From Caproiciproducens galactitolivorans (GTDB lineage: Bacteria > Bacillota > Clostridia > Oscillospirales > Acutalibacteraceae), in assembly GCF_004768785.1 (NCBI RefSeq), contig NZ_SRMQ01000004.1:1-64000 (forward strand): a stretch of DNA of 64,000 bases. Direction: 5' to 3'. This document shows, one piece after another, positions 32,474 through 40,613 of this stretch (position 1 is its first letter; each line of letters starts with the position of its first letter). Below the pieces are notes generated by a model. The model saw only the letters and a list, made by a program, of their open reading frames with translations. It did not search any database and was not told the DNA's origin. Made by a program: the position numbers and the translations under genes.

Positions 32474-33184
32474 TCACATTTTTCCGCTCACGCTCATGCG
32501 GTAGCCGACCCCGGCTACGGTTTGGATGTACCTTGGATGTGCTGGGTCCTGTTCGATTTTTCTGCGGATATTGGCCATGTTTACCCGCAGAATCTGGTGG
32601 TCACTTTGCGCAAAATTTCCCCAGACGTGGTGAATAATGTGCGAATACGTAAGTACATTGCCCGCGTGGCTTGCAACCAGCGATACGATTTTGAATTCAA
32701 TCGGCGTCAGATGTACGTCCCTGCCGTCTACGGTGACAAGATGCCTTTCGAAATCGATGAACAGACCACCCCTGCGGTAAACCCCGCCGGGAAGATCTTC
32801 GCCGGATTCCATTTTCATGCCATGACGGATCGCGGTGCGGATTCGGGCAAGTAATTCGGCTGTGCCGAACGGCTTTGTAATATAGTCGTCAGCGCCCGAG
32901 TCAAGCGCCTGAACCTTTGTTTTTTCATTTCCCCGTGCAGACACGATAATAATCGGAATTCCAGACCATTTCCGAACGGCTTTCAGAACTTCCATTCCGT
33001 CCATATCGGGAAGGCCTAAATTCAAGAGGATAACATCCGGACAATGTGACGAAACCATCGATAAGGCAAAAGCACCGGTTTCGGCTTTGAGCGGACGATA
33101 ATTGTCGGCGGCCAGTACGGCAGCAATATGATCGCTTACGGCGGCCTCGTCCTCAACAATTAAAACTGAAGCTTTGCTCGTCAT
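32474..33184 (-). CDS. KdpE-like OmpR-family response regulator without phospho-acceptor Asp
   Basis: A 236-residue regulator with an N-terminal receiver (about 1-120) and a C-terminal winged-helix DNA-binding domain (about 135-232; ending IQTVAGVGYRMSV). The sequence resembles KdpE. The acidic pocket (VEDE) and the conserved Lys (ITKPF) are present, but the phosphorylation site reads ILLNLGLPDMDG, with Asn55 in place of Asp. It is not paired with a histidine kinase. It may act independently of phosphorylation. GGGGAGCTG precedes the ATG. Confidence 0.9.
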   Translation of the reverse strand: MTSKASVLIVEDEAAVSDHIAAVLAADNYRPLKAETGAFALSMVSSHCPDVILLNLGLPDMDGMEVLKAVRKWSGIPIIIVSARGNEKTKVQALDSGADDYITKPFGTAELLARIRTAIRHGMKMESGEDLPGGVYRRGGLFIDFERHLVTVDGRDVHLTPIEFKIVSLVASHAGNVLTYSHIIHHVWGNFAQSDHQILRVNMANIRRKIEQDPAHPRYIQTVAGVGYRMSVSGKM

Positions 33185-33209
33185 CTTATTCAGCTCCCCT
33201 CAGCGGCAG

Positions 33210-33446
33210 CTATATTTCCGTTCCCGCTCCATTATCGCCTGCTTTGTTTTCCTTTGCTTTTTGTGTCATGGATCCCTTTTTGCAAGCGGACTGCGGTTTG
33301 CAATCAAAATGGAGATAGGGACAACTCCTTTCGGCTTGGTTATGCAGGTTAAAGCGTCCTTTAATCTGCATACCGGAACACTTGCCGTAGCATGAACCCG
33401 ACCCCTGTTCAATTCTCTGATTCCAATCACTTCCCGCCAGTATCAT
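33210..33446 (-). CDS. Possible small Cys-rich protein upstream of the response regulator
   Basis: An open frame of 78 codons ends 25 bases before the KdpE-like gene. The peptide contains CYGKC and CPYLHFDCKPQSAC and a basic, polar tail. A TATAAT-like box lies upstream near 33478-33486, but no ribosome binding site precedes ATG 33446. The rest of the 33185-33666 gap shows nothing else beyond the promoter region of the HAD gene. It may be a leader region or a chance frame. Confidence 0.3.
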   Translation of the reverse strand: MILAGSDWNQRIEQGSGSCYGKCSGMQIKGRFNLHNQAERSCPYLHFDCKPQSACKKGSMTQKAKENKAGDNGAGTEI

Positions 33447-33666
33447 AGTTTATTAAAAAATTACGGTATTCGCATATATTATATCACAGGTTATTTAAAG
33501 AAAGAAAGGGCAAAACCATAAAGAAAACGTTAAGAATTTCTGTGTATATTGTATATTTGGAATAAAATGTAATTTTGGGGACAAGTAAATTCGGAAAGCC
33601 GTTTCCCTTGTGGGCGGACCATGGTATAATAAATAAGAATTAAGAAAAACACAGGGGGAAAATACA

Positions 33667-34500
33667 TTGAACATTAAGCTGATTGCGCTGGATATGGATG
33701 GCACCTCGTTAAAAACAGATAAAACCATGTCGCCGAAAACCACCCGGGTTTTACGGGCCGCAGCGCAGCGCGGAATACACATCGTTCCGGCGACCGGGCG
33801 CGTACGCAATCTGATCCCCGACCAGATTCTGGAAGTTGGCTCCATCCGGTATGCAATCACGGCAAATGGTGCAACGGTTGTGGATTTGGAAAACGACACC
33901 GTGATTTACGAGAACCTGATGACCGAAGAACAATCCGGCCGCTTGGTAAAATACCTGATGGGCTGCAATGTGCTGGTGGAAGCCTATACCGGCGGAGACT
34001 CCTATGTGCAAAAAAGCCAGCTTGACCTGGTTTCAACCTTTAAAGATTATCCGCAGCTTTATGTCGATATGTTTCTGAAAAAACAAATTGCCGTAGATGA
34101 TCTGCCGGAATTTCTGAAAAAGGGGAAAAGAAGGCTGGAAAAAATCAATGTTCCTTTCATGGAACCGGAGGTGCGGGAGAAAATCTGGAACAAGCTCAGC
34201 GAAACCAATGAGTTTGCCCTGACGTCCTCGTTCAACAATAACCTTGAAATCAACGGTGCCACCACAAATAAGGGGGACGCCCTTCGGCATCTCTGCGAAA
34301 GGTTGGGCATTAAAGCGGAAGAGGTCATTGCATTTGGTGATGAAACCAATGACCTTAAGATGCTTGCATTCGCCGGATGCGGCGTCGCCATGCAAAACGG
34401 CTGCGACGCGGCAAAGAAGGCTGCCGACTTCGTAACGCTCTCAAACGACGAGGACGGTATTCCCTACGCTTTGGAAAAGCTGGCGGGAATTAAAGCATAA
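33667..34500 (+). CDS. Cof-type HAD-family phosphatase
   Basis: Predicted sugar-phosphate or cofactor phosphatase of HAD subclass IIB. The 277-residue protein has the nucleophile motif LDMDGTSLK (motif I), PATGR (motif II), NKGDALRHL (motif III Lys) and FGDETNDLKML (motif IV), with the C2-type cap between. Translation starts at TTG 33667 after AGGGGG. A TATAAT box lies at 33625-33630. The substrate is unknown; members of this family are promiscuous. Confidence 0.9.
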   Translation: MNIKLIALDMDGTSLKTDKTMSPKTTRVLRAAAQRGIHIVPATGRVRNLIPDQILEVGSIRYAITANGATVVDLENDTVIYENLMTEEQSGRLVKYLMGCNVLVEAYTGGDSYVQKSQLDLVSTFKDYPQLYVDMFLKKQIAVDDLPEFLKKGKRRLEKINVPFMEPEVREKIWNKLSETNEFALTSSFNNNLEINGATTNKGDALRHLCERLGIKAEEVIAFGDETNDLKMLAFAGCGVAMQNGCDAAKKAADFVTLSNDEDGIPYALEKLAGIKA

Positions 34501-34543
34501 GCCCGGGGATGTAACATAAAGGAAGTTTTTCCAAATACATAAA

Positions 34544-34586
34544 AATGCGCCTCGATTCAGCCGGTAAAGCTGTTTCAAGGCGCATT
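34544..34586. terminator. Bidirectional-type terminator between convergent genes
   Basis: AATGCGCCT (34544-34552) pairs with AGGCGCATT (34578-34586). On the minus strand TTTTT follows, which would terminate the SDR gene; it may also serve the HAD gene. Confidence 0.7.
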
Positions 34587-34633
34587 ATTCATACGGTTAT
34601 TTCCACCGGTTTCGTTGCAGGACGACAACCCGC

Positions 34634-35389
34634 CTATTTTCCGCTTTTGCGCTTCTGCATGTGGTAGGCAACTTTCAAAAGCTGTTTGTCCGGCAGGAAC
34701 CTTCCGAATCCGTGGGCGAGTTTCATGGTTATTCCCGGAACAATAACCAGCTTTCCCCGGAACATTTTGCGGATAGCGTATTCGGCAACATACCGGCTTT
34801 CCAGCCCTTTTACGCTGAATTTTACGTCGGCAACCTCGTCGAACTCCGTCCGGACGGGGCCGGGGCAGAGCGCACAGATGCGTACCTTGCTGCCCGCGCG
34901 CCGAAGCTCCTCGTAAACTGCCTGCGTCAACCGGAGGACATACGCTTTTGTCGCGTAATAGGACGACAGAAGCGGACCGGGCTGGAAAGCGGCCGCGGAC
35001 GCAACATTCAGAATATAGCCGGAATTCCGCGCTTTGAAATCCCGCAGGAAAAGCTTTGTCAGGATATGCACCGCCCGGACATTCGTATCGATCATCCGAA
35101 GCTCCCTTTGCAGGTCGGTTTCGTCGAACGCGCCGAAAACGCCAAAACCCGCGTTATTGATTAGGATATCAATGTGCTCGCCCTTTACCTGTTCGTAAAG
35201 CTGGATGCACGCGGCGGCGTTGGACAAGTCGGCGCAGATGATTTTCACGTTGGTTTTTAATTCGTTCTTTACCTGCTCCAGCCGTTCCAGCCGGCGCGCG
35301 ACTAGAATCAGATCAAAACCCTGTTCGCTCAGCACAGCGGCTATGTCGCGCCCGATCCCGGAACTGGCGCCTGTAATCAATACTTTCAT
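34634..35389 (-). CDS. Short-chain dehydrogenase/reductase
   Basis: NAD(P)-dependent oxidoreductase of the classical SDR type, 251 residues. The cofactor motif TGASSGIG, NNAGFG, the catalytic Ser (VASAAAF) and the YxxxK motif (YYATKAY) are all present. The positive RR after the second strand (VARRLERL) suggests NADP preference. AAGGAG precedes ATG 35389. It is a single gene with its own terminator. The substrate cannot be deduced. Confidence 0.9.
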   Translation of the reverse strand: MKVLITGASSGIGRDIAAVLSEQGFDLILVARRLERLEQVKNELKTNVKIICADLSNAAACIQLYEQVKGEHIDILINNAGFGVFGAFDETDLQRELRMIDTNVRAVHILTKLFLRDFKARNSGYILNVASAAAFQPGPLLSSYYATKAYVLRLTQAVYEELRRAGSKVRICALCPGPVRTEFDEVADVKFSVKGLESRYVAEYAIRKMFRGKLVIVPGITMKLAHGFGRFLPDKQLLKVAYHMQKRKSGK

Positions 35390-35601
35390 ACAATCTCCTT
35401 TTTCGGCTTCTTATTGCTCTACTTTCAAAATAAACTCAAAAAACTTGCATTGTTCATAATTTATTCATTGTTTATTAAAATAATTTGTGCTATACTACAA
35501 ACGAAAAAGAGGAAGAGGAAAATAGCCACGCAATACAACTATTCAGAAGACCGTCATGCCGGACTGCACCGGATGGCGGCCTTTCCGTTTTTACAGGATT
35601 T

Positions 35602-36654
35602 TTACTGTGTCCGCATAAAATAGGCAAGGCACTTCCCAAACGCGGCCGGTATGCTGTACGTTTCCGCAAGCTCCCGCTGCCCCGCCCAAACGAAGGCCTG
35701 CGTTTCCGGCAATGCGATGGGGACAAGGTAGTTGGTCATATGCCATTCGATATGGGAAAAAATATGCTTGGAAGGGGGGATCGGTACGATCTTTTCCGCC
35801 GTAACGCCCAAGATTTTCAACTGTTCTGCCGCTTCCTGTGGAGAAAGCTTGCCCAAAACATTCGGAAATTCCCAGAGCCCGCCTAAAAGCCCTTTGCCCG
35901 GCCGCTTTTGAAGCGCTGCCCTGCCTTCGTGAAGAAGCAGGAAAACCGTCCGCTCTTCGATTTTCCGCTGCTTTTTTGCAGCTTTTATGGGCAGCTCCCG
36001 CTGCGCCCCCAGCGAATGTGCGGTGCAGAGCGAAGAAAGCGGGCATTCCCCGCATTTCGGTTCGGCGTTTGGAAGGCAGACCGTTGCCCCCAGCTCCATC
36101 AGGGACTGGGTAAACGTCCCAGCCTGCTTTTTCGGATAGATTTTTCTTAACCTGTCCGCAAATTCACGCTTTACGGCGGTTTCACTAATATTTGACCGGT
36201 CACCCGTCACGCGCGCGATGACGCGCAGAACGTTGCCGTCCACTGCGGGAACGGGCTCGCCGTAGGCGATAGAGGCGACTGCCCCGGCGGTGTATTCCCC
36301 GATTCCGGGAAGCCGGAGCAGTTCCTCCGGCTTTTTGGGAAGAACGCCGCCGTAATTTTTCATAACAACCCGCGCCGCCTTTTGCAGGTTGCGCACGCGG
36401 CTGTAATAGCCCAGCCCCTCCCACAATTTTAAGAGCTGTTCCTCCGGCGCGTCTGCAAGCGAGGAAATCGTGGGCAGCTCGGACAGAAAACGTTCAAAAT
36501 AAGGTTTCACAGCCTTAACCCGTGTCTGCTGAAGCATAATTTCGGAAACCCATACACGGTACGGCGTGGGGTCGTCCCGCCACGGGAGGGCCCTTGCGTT
36601 TTCCGCGTACCAGCAAAGCAGAGGCTGCACGATTTTCGTAAGTTGATTTTCCAT
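35602..36654 (-). CDS. mutY: A/G-specific adenine glycosylase MutY
   Basis: Removes adenine opposite 8-oxoguanine. The 350-residue protein has the catalytic Glu region (SEIMLQQTRV), helix-hairpin-helix LPGIGEYTAGAV and the catalytic Asp in PAVDGNVLRV. The [4Fe-4S] motif is C-x7-C-x2-C-x5-C (CLPNAEPKCGECPLSSLC), and a C-terminal NUDIX-like 8-oxoG recognition domain follows (about 225-350). It lies 11 bases downstream of fbp and is probably cotranscribed with it. Confidence 0.95.
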   Translation of the reverse strand: MENQLTKIVQPLLCWYAENARALPWRDDPTPYRVWVSEIMLQQTRVKAVKPYFERFLSELPTISSLADAPEEQLLKLWEGLGYYSRVRNLQKAARVVMKNYGGVLPKKPEELLRLPGIGEYTAGAVASIAYGEPVPAVDGNVLRVIARVTGDRSNISETAVKREFADRLRKIYPKKQAGTFTQSLMELGATVCLPNAEPKCGECPLSSLCTAHSLGAQRELPIKAAKKQRKIEERTVFLLLHEGRAALQKRPGKGLLGGLWEFPNVLGKLSPQEAAEQLKILGVTAEKIVPIPPSKHIFSHIEWHMTNYLVPIALPETQAFVWAGQRELAETYSIPAAFGKCLAYFMRTQ

Positions 36655-36665
36655 GAACCGTCCTT

Positions 36666-38594
36666 TTATTTTTCTTTGATTGTACCGCTTCGGTAAGCCT
36701 GAAGCAGTGCGTCCAGTTCTTCAATCTGCCGGCTTAGGTCGGCGCCATTGTCCGTATCCGCAACGGTCACACGCTTTTTAATTGCTTCCACAACCATGAC
36801 CTTCGGTGAATTTTCCTCTACGCAGCATCCGGTTTTCAGCGGTTTATGTTCCGCCAGCGCCAGATAGCGCGAGTTGAAGATGAAGGTGTACCCCCCGATT
36901 CCCGTCTGCGATTGGTACGCCTTGGAAATACCTCCGTCGATCATAAACAGAAGCCCGTCGCCCTTGACCGGGTTTTCGCCTGCCTTGACCGGCACATGAC
37001 CGTTGATAATATGGGACGTTTCGGGGTCAAGGCCGAATTCCCTTAATATCATTTCGCAGGCGGAACGGTGTTCAATATGGGTGTAATATGGATTCATTTT
37101 CTCATAATGCGTTTCCTTGTCTTCGATGAAATAGCGTTCGAAGGTGGAGAGCTTTTCTTTGCCGAACAGCGGCGATTTCGCACCGCACCACAAGTACCAC
37201 ATCATATCTTTCGCATTTTCTTTTTCGGCGGAACCGCAGGGCGCAAAATAGGCGTTTCGCGCCACACCGTCGAGGAATTCCAGATATTCGCGTCCGGAAT
37301 GGTTTGTTCCGAACGATTTGATGACGTCCAGCCGGCCGTCTTCCGTCAGCGGGATGCAGCCGTGGTAAAGCAGGTTACCGTTGATGCGCAGGTACATGCT
37401 GCCGTGGGAATATAAGAAGCGGATATGCTTATGAAGCCGTTCGCTGTGGCAGAACGAAGCGGTGATGGTTTTCATCAGCTCGGTCTCGGCTTTCGTAAGC
37501 TCTAGCGGGTTGTTGGGGTCTACGGTGGGGAACAGGTTGTCGCGCAAAGGATATTCCTTTCCATCAAGCTTGATGGTTCCCTTTTTAAAGTCGATTTTAT
37601 CGAGAAGGATACGATCATCCATTCCGTATTCCGGATGTTTCTTAATCAGCTGCCCCTCCACCTTGAACTGGATAATCGCCATGGCCTTGTGCATTTTTGC
37701 GGCCAGAGGGATGTCGACCGGGTCGTACTGGTTTTCGTCCAGAATATGCGGGATAAAGACTTCGCACGGGTCGTCGCGGTAAGTCTGCTCCGCAAAAACG
37801 GACAGCGGGCGCAGGTTGATTCCGTAGCCGTCCTCCAGAAGGTCAAACGTATTGTAGCTGATGCCAAGCCGGATTACGTTGGCGATGCAAGCCCAGTTCC
37901 CGGCGGCGGCACCCATCCAGGAAATGTCGTGGTTGCCCCACTGGATATCGACGTCGTGGCAGTTGATTAGCGCGTCCATAATGGCGTCGGCGCGCGGTCC
38001 GCGGTCATAAATATCGCCGATAATATGTAGTTTATCAATCAAAAGCTGCTGAATTAAGTGGCACAGGGCGGTGATGAATTCTTCGCTCATGCGCGTTGCA
38101 ACAATAGAACGGATAATTTCGCTGTGGTAGTGCGGCTTGTTGCTGCAGTCCGCGTGGAGCAGCTCGTCGATGATATACGCGAAGCTTTCAGGTAGCTTTT
38201 TCCGGACTTTTGAACGCGTGTACTTGGAAGCGGCTTCCCTGCACACCTCCACTAGACGGTAGATGGTGATGCGGCACCAGTCGTCAAAATCCTGCTCCTG
38301 CTTCCTCTTTTTGGGATATTCGGTTTCAGGGTAATAAATCAGTTTGGCCAGAGCGGTGCGCTCGCCTTCCGACATGGACTGCTCGAACAGCTCGTCGATT
38401 TTTTTTCGTACAACGCCCGAAGCGCTTTTCAGTTGATAAAGAAACGCTTGTTGTTCTCCATGCAGGTCGCTGAAAAAATACTCTGTACCCTTTGGAAGGC
38501 TGAGAATGGCTCTGAGGTTGATGATTTCGGACGCGGCGGCCTGTGCGTTCGGGTAATCCTTTGCCAGAAGCTTTAAGTATCGCTCGTCAATCAT
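36666..38594 (-). CDS. fbp: Fructose-1,6-bisphosphatase, class III (Firmicutes type)
   Basis: Gluconeogenic phosphatase converting fructose 1,6-bisphosphate to fructose 6-phosphate. The 642-residue protein belongs to the class III family of Firmicutes, unrelated to the classic class I fold. Metallophosphoesterase motifs SDLHGE (near residue 42), GDIYDRGP and WGNHDISW bind the metal centre, with a later NGHVPVKAGENP. GAGGAGG precedes ATG 38594. It is followed by mutY. Confidence 0.95.
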   Translation of the reverse strand: MIDERYLKLLAKDYPNAQAAASEIINLRAILSLPKGTEYFFSDLHGEQQAFLYQLKSASGVVRKKIDELFEQSMSEGERTALAKLIYYPETEYPKKRKQEQDFDDWCRITIYRLVEVCREAASKYTRSKVRKKLPESFAYIIDELLHADCSNKPHYHSEIIRSIVATRMSEEFITALCHLIQQLLIDKLHIIGDIYDRGPRADAIMDALINCHDVDIQWGNHDISWMGAAAGNWACIANVIRLGISYNTFDLLEDGYGINLRPLSVFAEQTYRDDPCEVFIPHILDENQYDPVDIPLAAKMHKAMAIIQFKVEGQLIKKHPEYGMDDRILLDKIDFKKGTIKLDGKEYPLRDNLFPTVDPNNPLELTKAETELMKTITASFCHSERLHKHIRFLYSHGSMYLRINGNLLYHGCIPLTEDGRLDVIKSFGTNHSGREYLEFLDGVARNAYFAPCGSAEKENAKDMMWYLWCGAKSPLFGKEKLSTFERYFIEDKETHYEKMNPYYTHIEHRSACEMILREFGLDPETSHIINGHVPVKAGENPVKGDGLLFMIDGGISKAYQSQTGIGGYTFIFNSRYLALAEHKPLKTGCCVEENSPKVMVVEAIKKRVTVADTDNGADLSRQIEELDALLQAYRSGTIKEK

Positions 38595-38776
38595 GAAATT
38601 TACCTCCTCATTTTATTCAGCTTCAGGGGACGCTGATAGAGTTTAGATGCGTTTGTAACAATAATATATTGAGATTCTTGTATATTTTGTCATTCTTACC
38701 TTATAGTTTAGACTATTTCAAAAAGAAAATCAATGATCATGATGTAAAATATTAATGAATGAAAGCGGATAAAGAG

Positions 38777-38805
38777 TTGCATTATGTTGAAATATGGGAT
38801 ATAAT
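38777..38805 (+). promoter_or_regulatory. Promoter of the nucleobase permease gene
   Basis: TTGCAT (38777-38782), 17 bp spacer, TATAAT (38800-38805). A second TATAAT occurs at 38831-38836 close to the gene. Confidence 0.6.
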
Positions 38806-38851
38806 AAAAAGAATGCAAAAAAATAATTAGTATAATACGGAGGGATATTTT

Positions 38852-40255
38852 TTGTCAACCAAACAAACCGTAACGGGCTATCTGCCTGATGAAAGGCCGC
38901 CTTTTTTTAAACTCCTGCTGTTCGCCTTCCAGCAGATCATCGTCATGTTCCCGGCAACCGTACTGGTAGCGCTTCTGACCGGCTTTCATGTGTCCACCAC
39001 GATATTTGCCAGCGGGCTTGCCACCATTGGATTTATCCTGATTACGGGGAGACAAATCCCTTTGTTCTACGGCTCCAGCTTTTCCTATATTACTGCGATC
39101 TGTTCCATTACGGGCGCGAAAGCGTTCGCCGGACCAGTTGCGGACGACAAGATTGCCGCCGCGCAGTTCGGAATCGTGCTTTCCGGCCTTGTTTCCATTG
39201 CGGCGGGCCTGATTATTAAGCAATTCGGGCAGGAAGCGATTGAAAAGGTTCTGCCTGCAACCATCACCGGCAGCATCGCCCTGGTGATCGGCCTTTCCCT
39301 TGCCGGAACCGCGCTGGGCGATCCGGTCAACCTTCCGAACGGGGTTTCCGAGGCTTCCAAGGCGCTGGCACTAAATCTTTCTTGGACGATCTGTATTGTT
39401 ACGCTGCTTGCTACTATCCTGTTTTCCGTATATTTGAAAGGCACCTGGGGTCAGATTCCGATTCTTCTAGGGCTTCTGACGGGATATGTCTTGGCTCTGA
39501 TTCTCGGTGCTGTCAACCATATCCCTTTCTGTGATTTCAATAAAATCCCGGAAACGCAAACGCTCTTTTCCATTCCCGCAATTGGCTTTGCGCTTCCCCA
39601 TTTTACCTTGCCGAAGGCAGATTGGGCGGCGGTCGCGGCCATTATGCCGATTGCAATCGCAACGATTCCGGAATCCACCGCGCACCTATATCAGCTGGAT
39701 ATTTACGTCAATAATCTTGCAAGGCGGAAAGGCTCGGACAAAAAGTACCCCATTTCGGACAAGCTCGGCCTGAACCTTGTCGGCGACGGCCTGGGCGACA
39801 TGATCTCCGCTTTAATCGGCGGTCCGGCGGGCACCAACTACGGCGAGAATCTGAGCACCATGGCCATTACGAATAACTTTTCCACGCCCATGCTGATTAC
39901 AGCGGCGATTATCACCATGATTATTTCCTGCTTTACACCGCTGACCGCAGCGGTCTACTCCATACCGAACGCGGTAATCGGCGGCATTTCCATTTACCTG
40001 TTCGGCGTTATCGCTTCGCAGGGTATTACCATTATGATCAGTAAGAAAGTCGATATGTTCGATTCACGCAACCTCGCGGTTATCGCTACGGTTTTGATTA
40101 TCGGCATCGGCGGCAGCTTCGCGTTTTCCGACGGAATGATCCCCATGTTCGGCGCAAAATTCCCGGCGATTGCGACAGCGGCTATTTTCGGTATTCTCCT
40201 GAACCTACTTTTGAACATCGGCAGGCCGAAGCCCGAGGCACAGTCTGAGGACTAA
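38852..40255 (+). CDS. NCS2-family uracil/xanthine permease
   Basis: Nucleobase:cation symporter in the cytoplasmic membrane. The 467-residue protein has about 14 membrane segments. It carries the NCS2 substrate-site motifs YGSSFSYI (about 70-77), ATIPESTAHLYQL (with the key Glu) and GGPAGTNYGENLS. It is closest by eye to UraA-type uracil permeases. Translation starts at TTG 38852 after GGAGGGA. It is a single gene with its own promoter and terminator, divergent from fbp. Confidence 0.9.
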   Translation: MSTKQTVTGYLPDERPPFFKLLLFAFQQIIVMFPATVLVALLTGFHVSTTIFASGLATIGFILITGRQIPLFYGSSFSYITAICSITGAKAFAGPVADDKIAAAQFGIVLSGLVSIAAGLIIKQFGQEAIEKVLPATITGSIALVIGLSLAGTALGDPVNLPNGVSEASKALALNLSWTICIVTLLATILFSVYLKGTWGQIPILLGLLTGYVLALILGAVNHIPFCDFNKIPETQTLFSIPAIGFALPHFTLPKADWAAVAAIMPIAIATIPESTAHLYQLDIYVNNLARRKGSDKKYPISDKLGLNLVGDGLGDMISALIGGPAGTNYGENLSTMAITNNFSTPMLITAAIITMIISCFTPLTAAVYSIPNAVIGGISIYLFGVIASQGITIMISKKVDMFDSRNLAVIATVLIIGIGGSFAFSDGMIPMFGAKFPAIATAAIFGILLNLLLNIGRPKPEAQSED

Positions 40256-40274
40256 CAATAAAAAATGCTTTCAG

Positions 40275-40302
40275 GGCGTCCGTTTTAACGGGCGCCTTTT
40301 TC
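40275..40302 (+). terminator. Terminator of the permease gene
   Basis: GGCGTCCGTT (40275-40284) pairs with AACGGGCGCC (40287-40296), followed by TTTTTCTT. Confidence 0.85.
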
Positions 40303-40613
40303 TTATTTGTGTTTATGAAACTCCCTTTTGTGACTCCGTAAAAGAAAGAAGAAAGCAAACTTTTGTTAAGAAAATAAACAAATGTCCAAATATGACAAAT
40401 GGCGGAGCAATGTAGAAATTGTTCGAAATGTGAGGAATATTGAAGGGAAACGGGAGCTTCGTTTTGGTATTGGTTACAAATCTTTGGTAGATTGCGCCAA
40501 AGCTGCCCATTGAATCTTTAGTGAATATAACAGCGTTCTTCTATTGCATAAAGAGAATAATCTGCTATAATTAACTTACAAATTTTTACAAGCAAAAAAG
40601 GGGGAAGGCAAGC
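40303..40613. other. Upstream region of the diguanylate cyclase gene
   Basis: About 310 AT-rich bases without a gene. A TATAAT box at 40565-40570, with a weak TTGCAT 15 bases upstream (40544-40549), is the best promoter candidate. No riboswitch or repeat was recognised. Confidence 0.45.
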
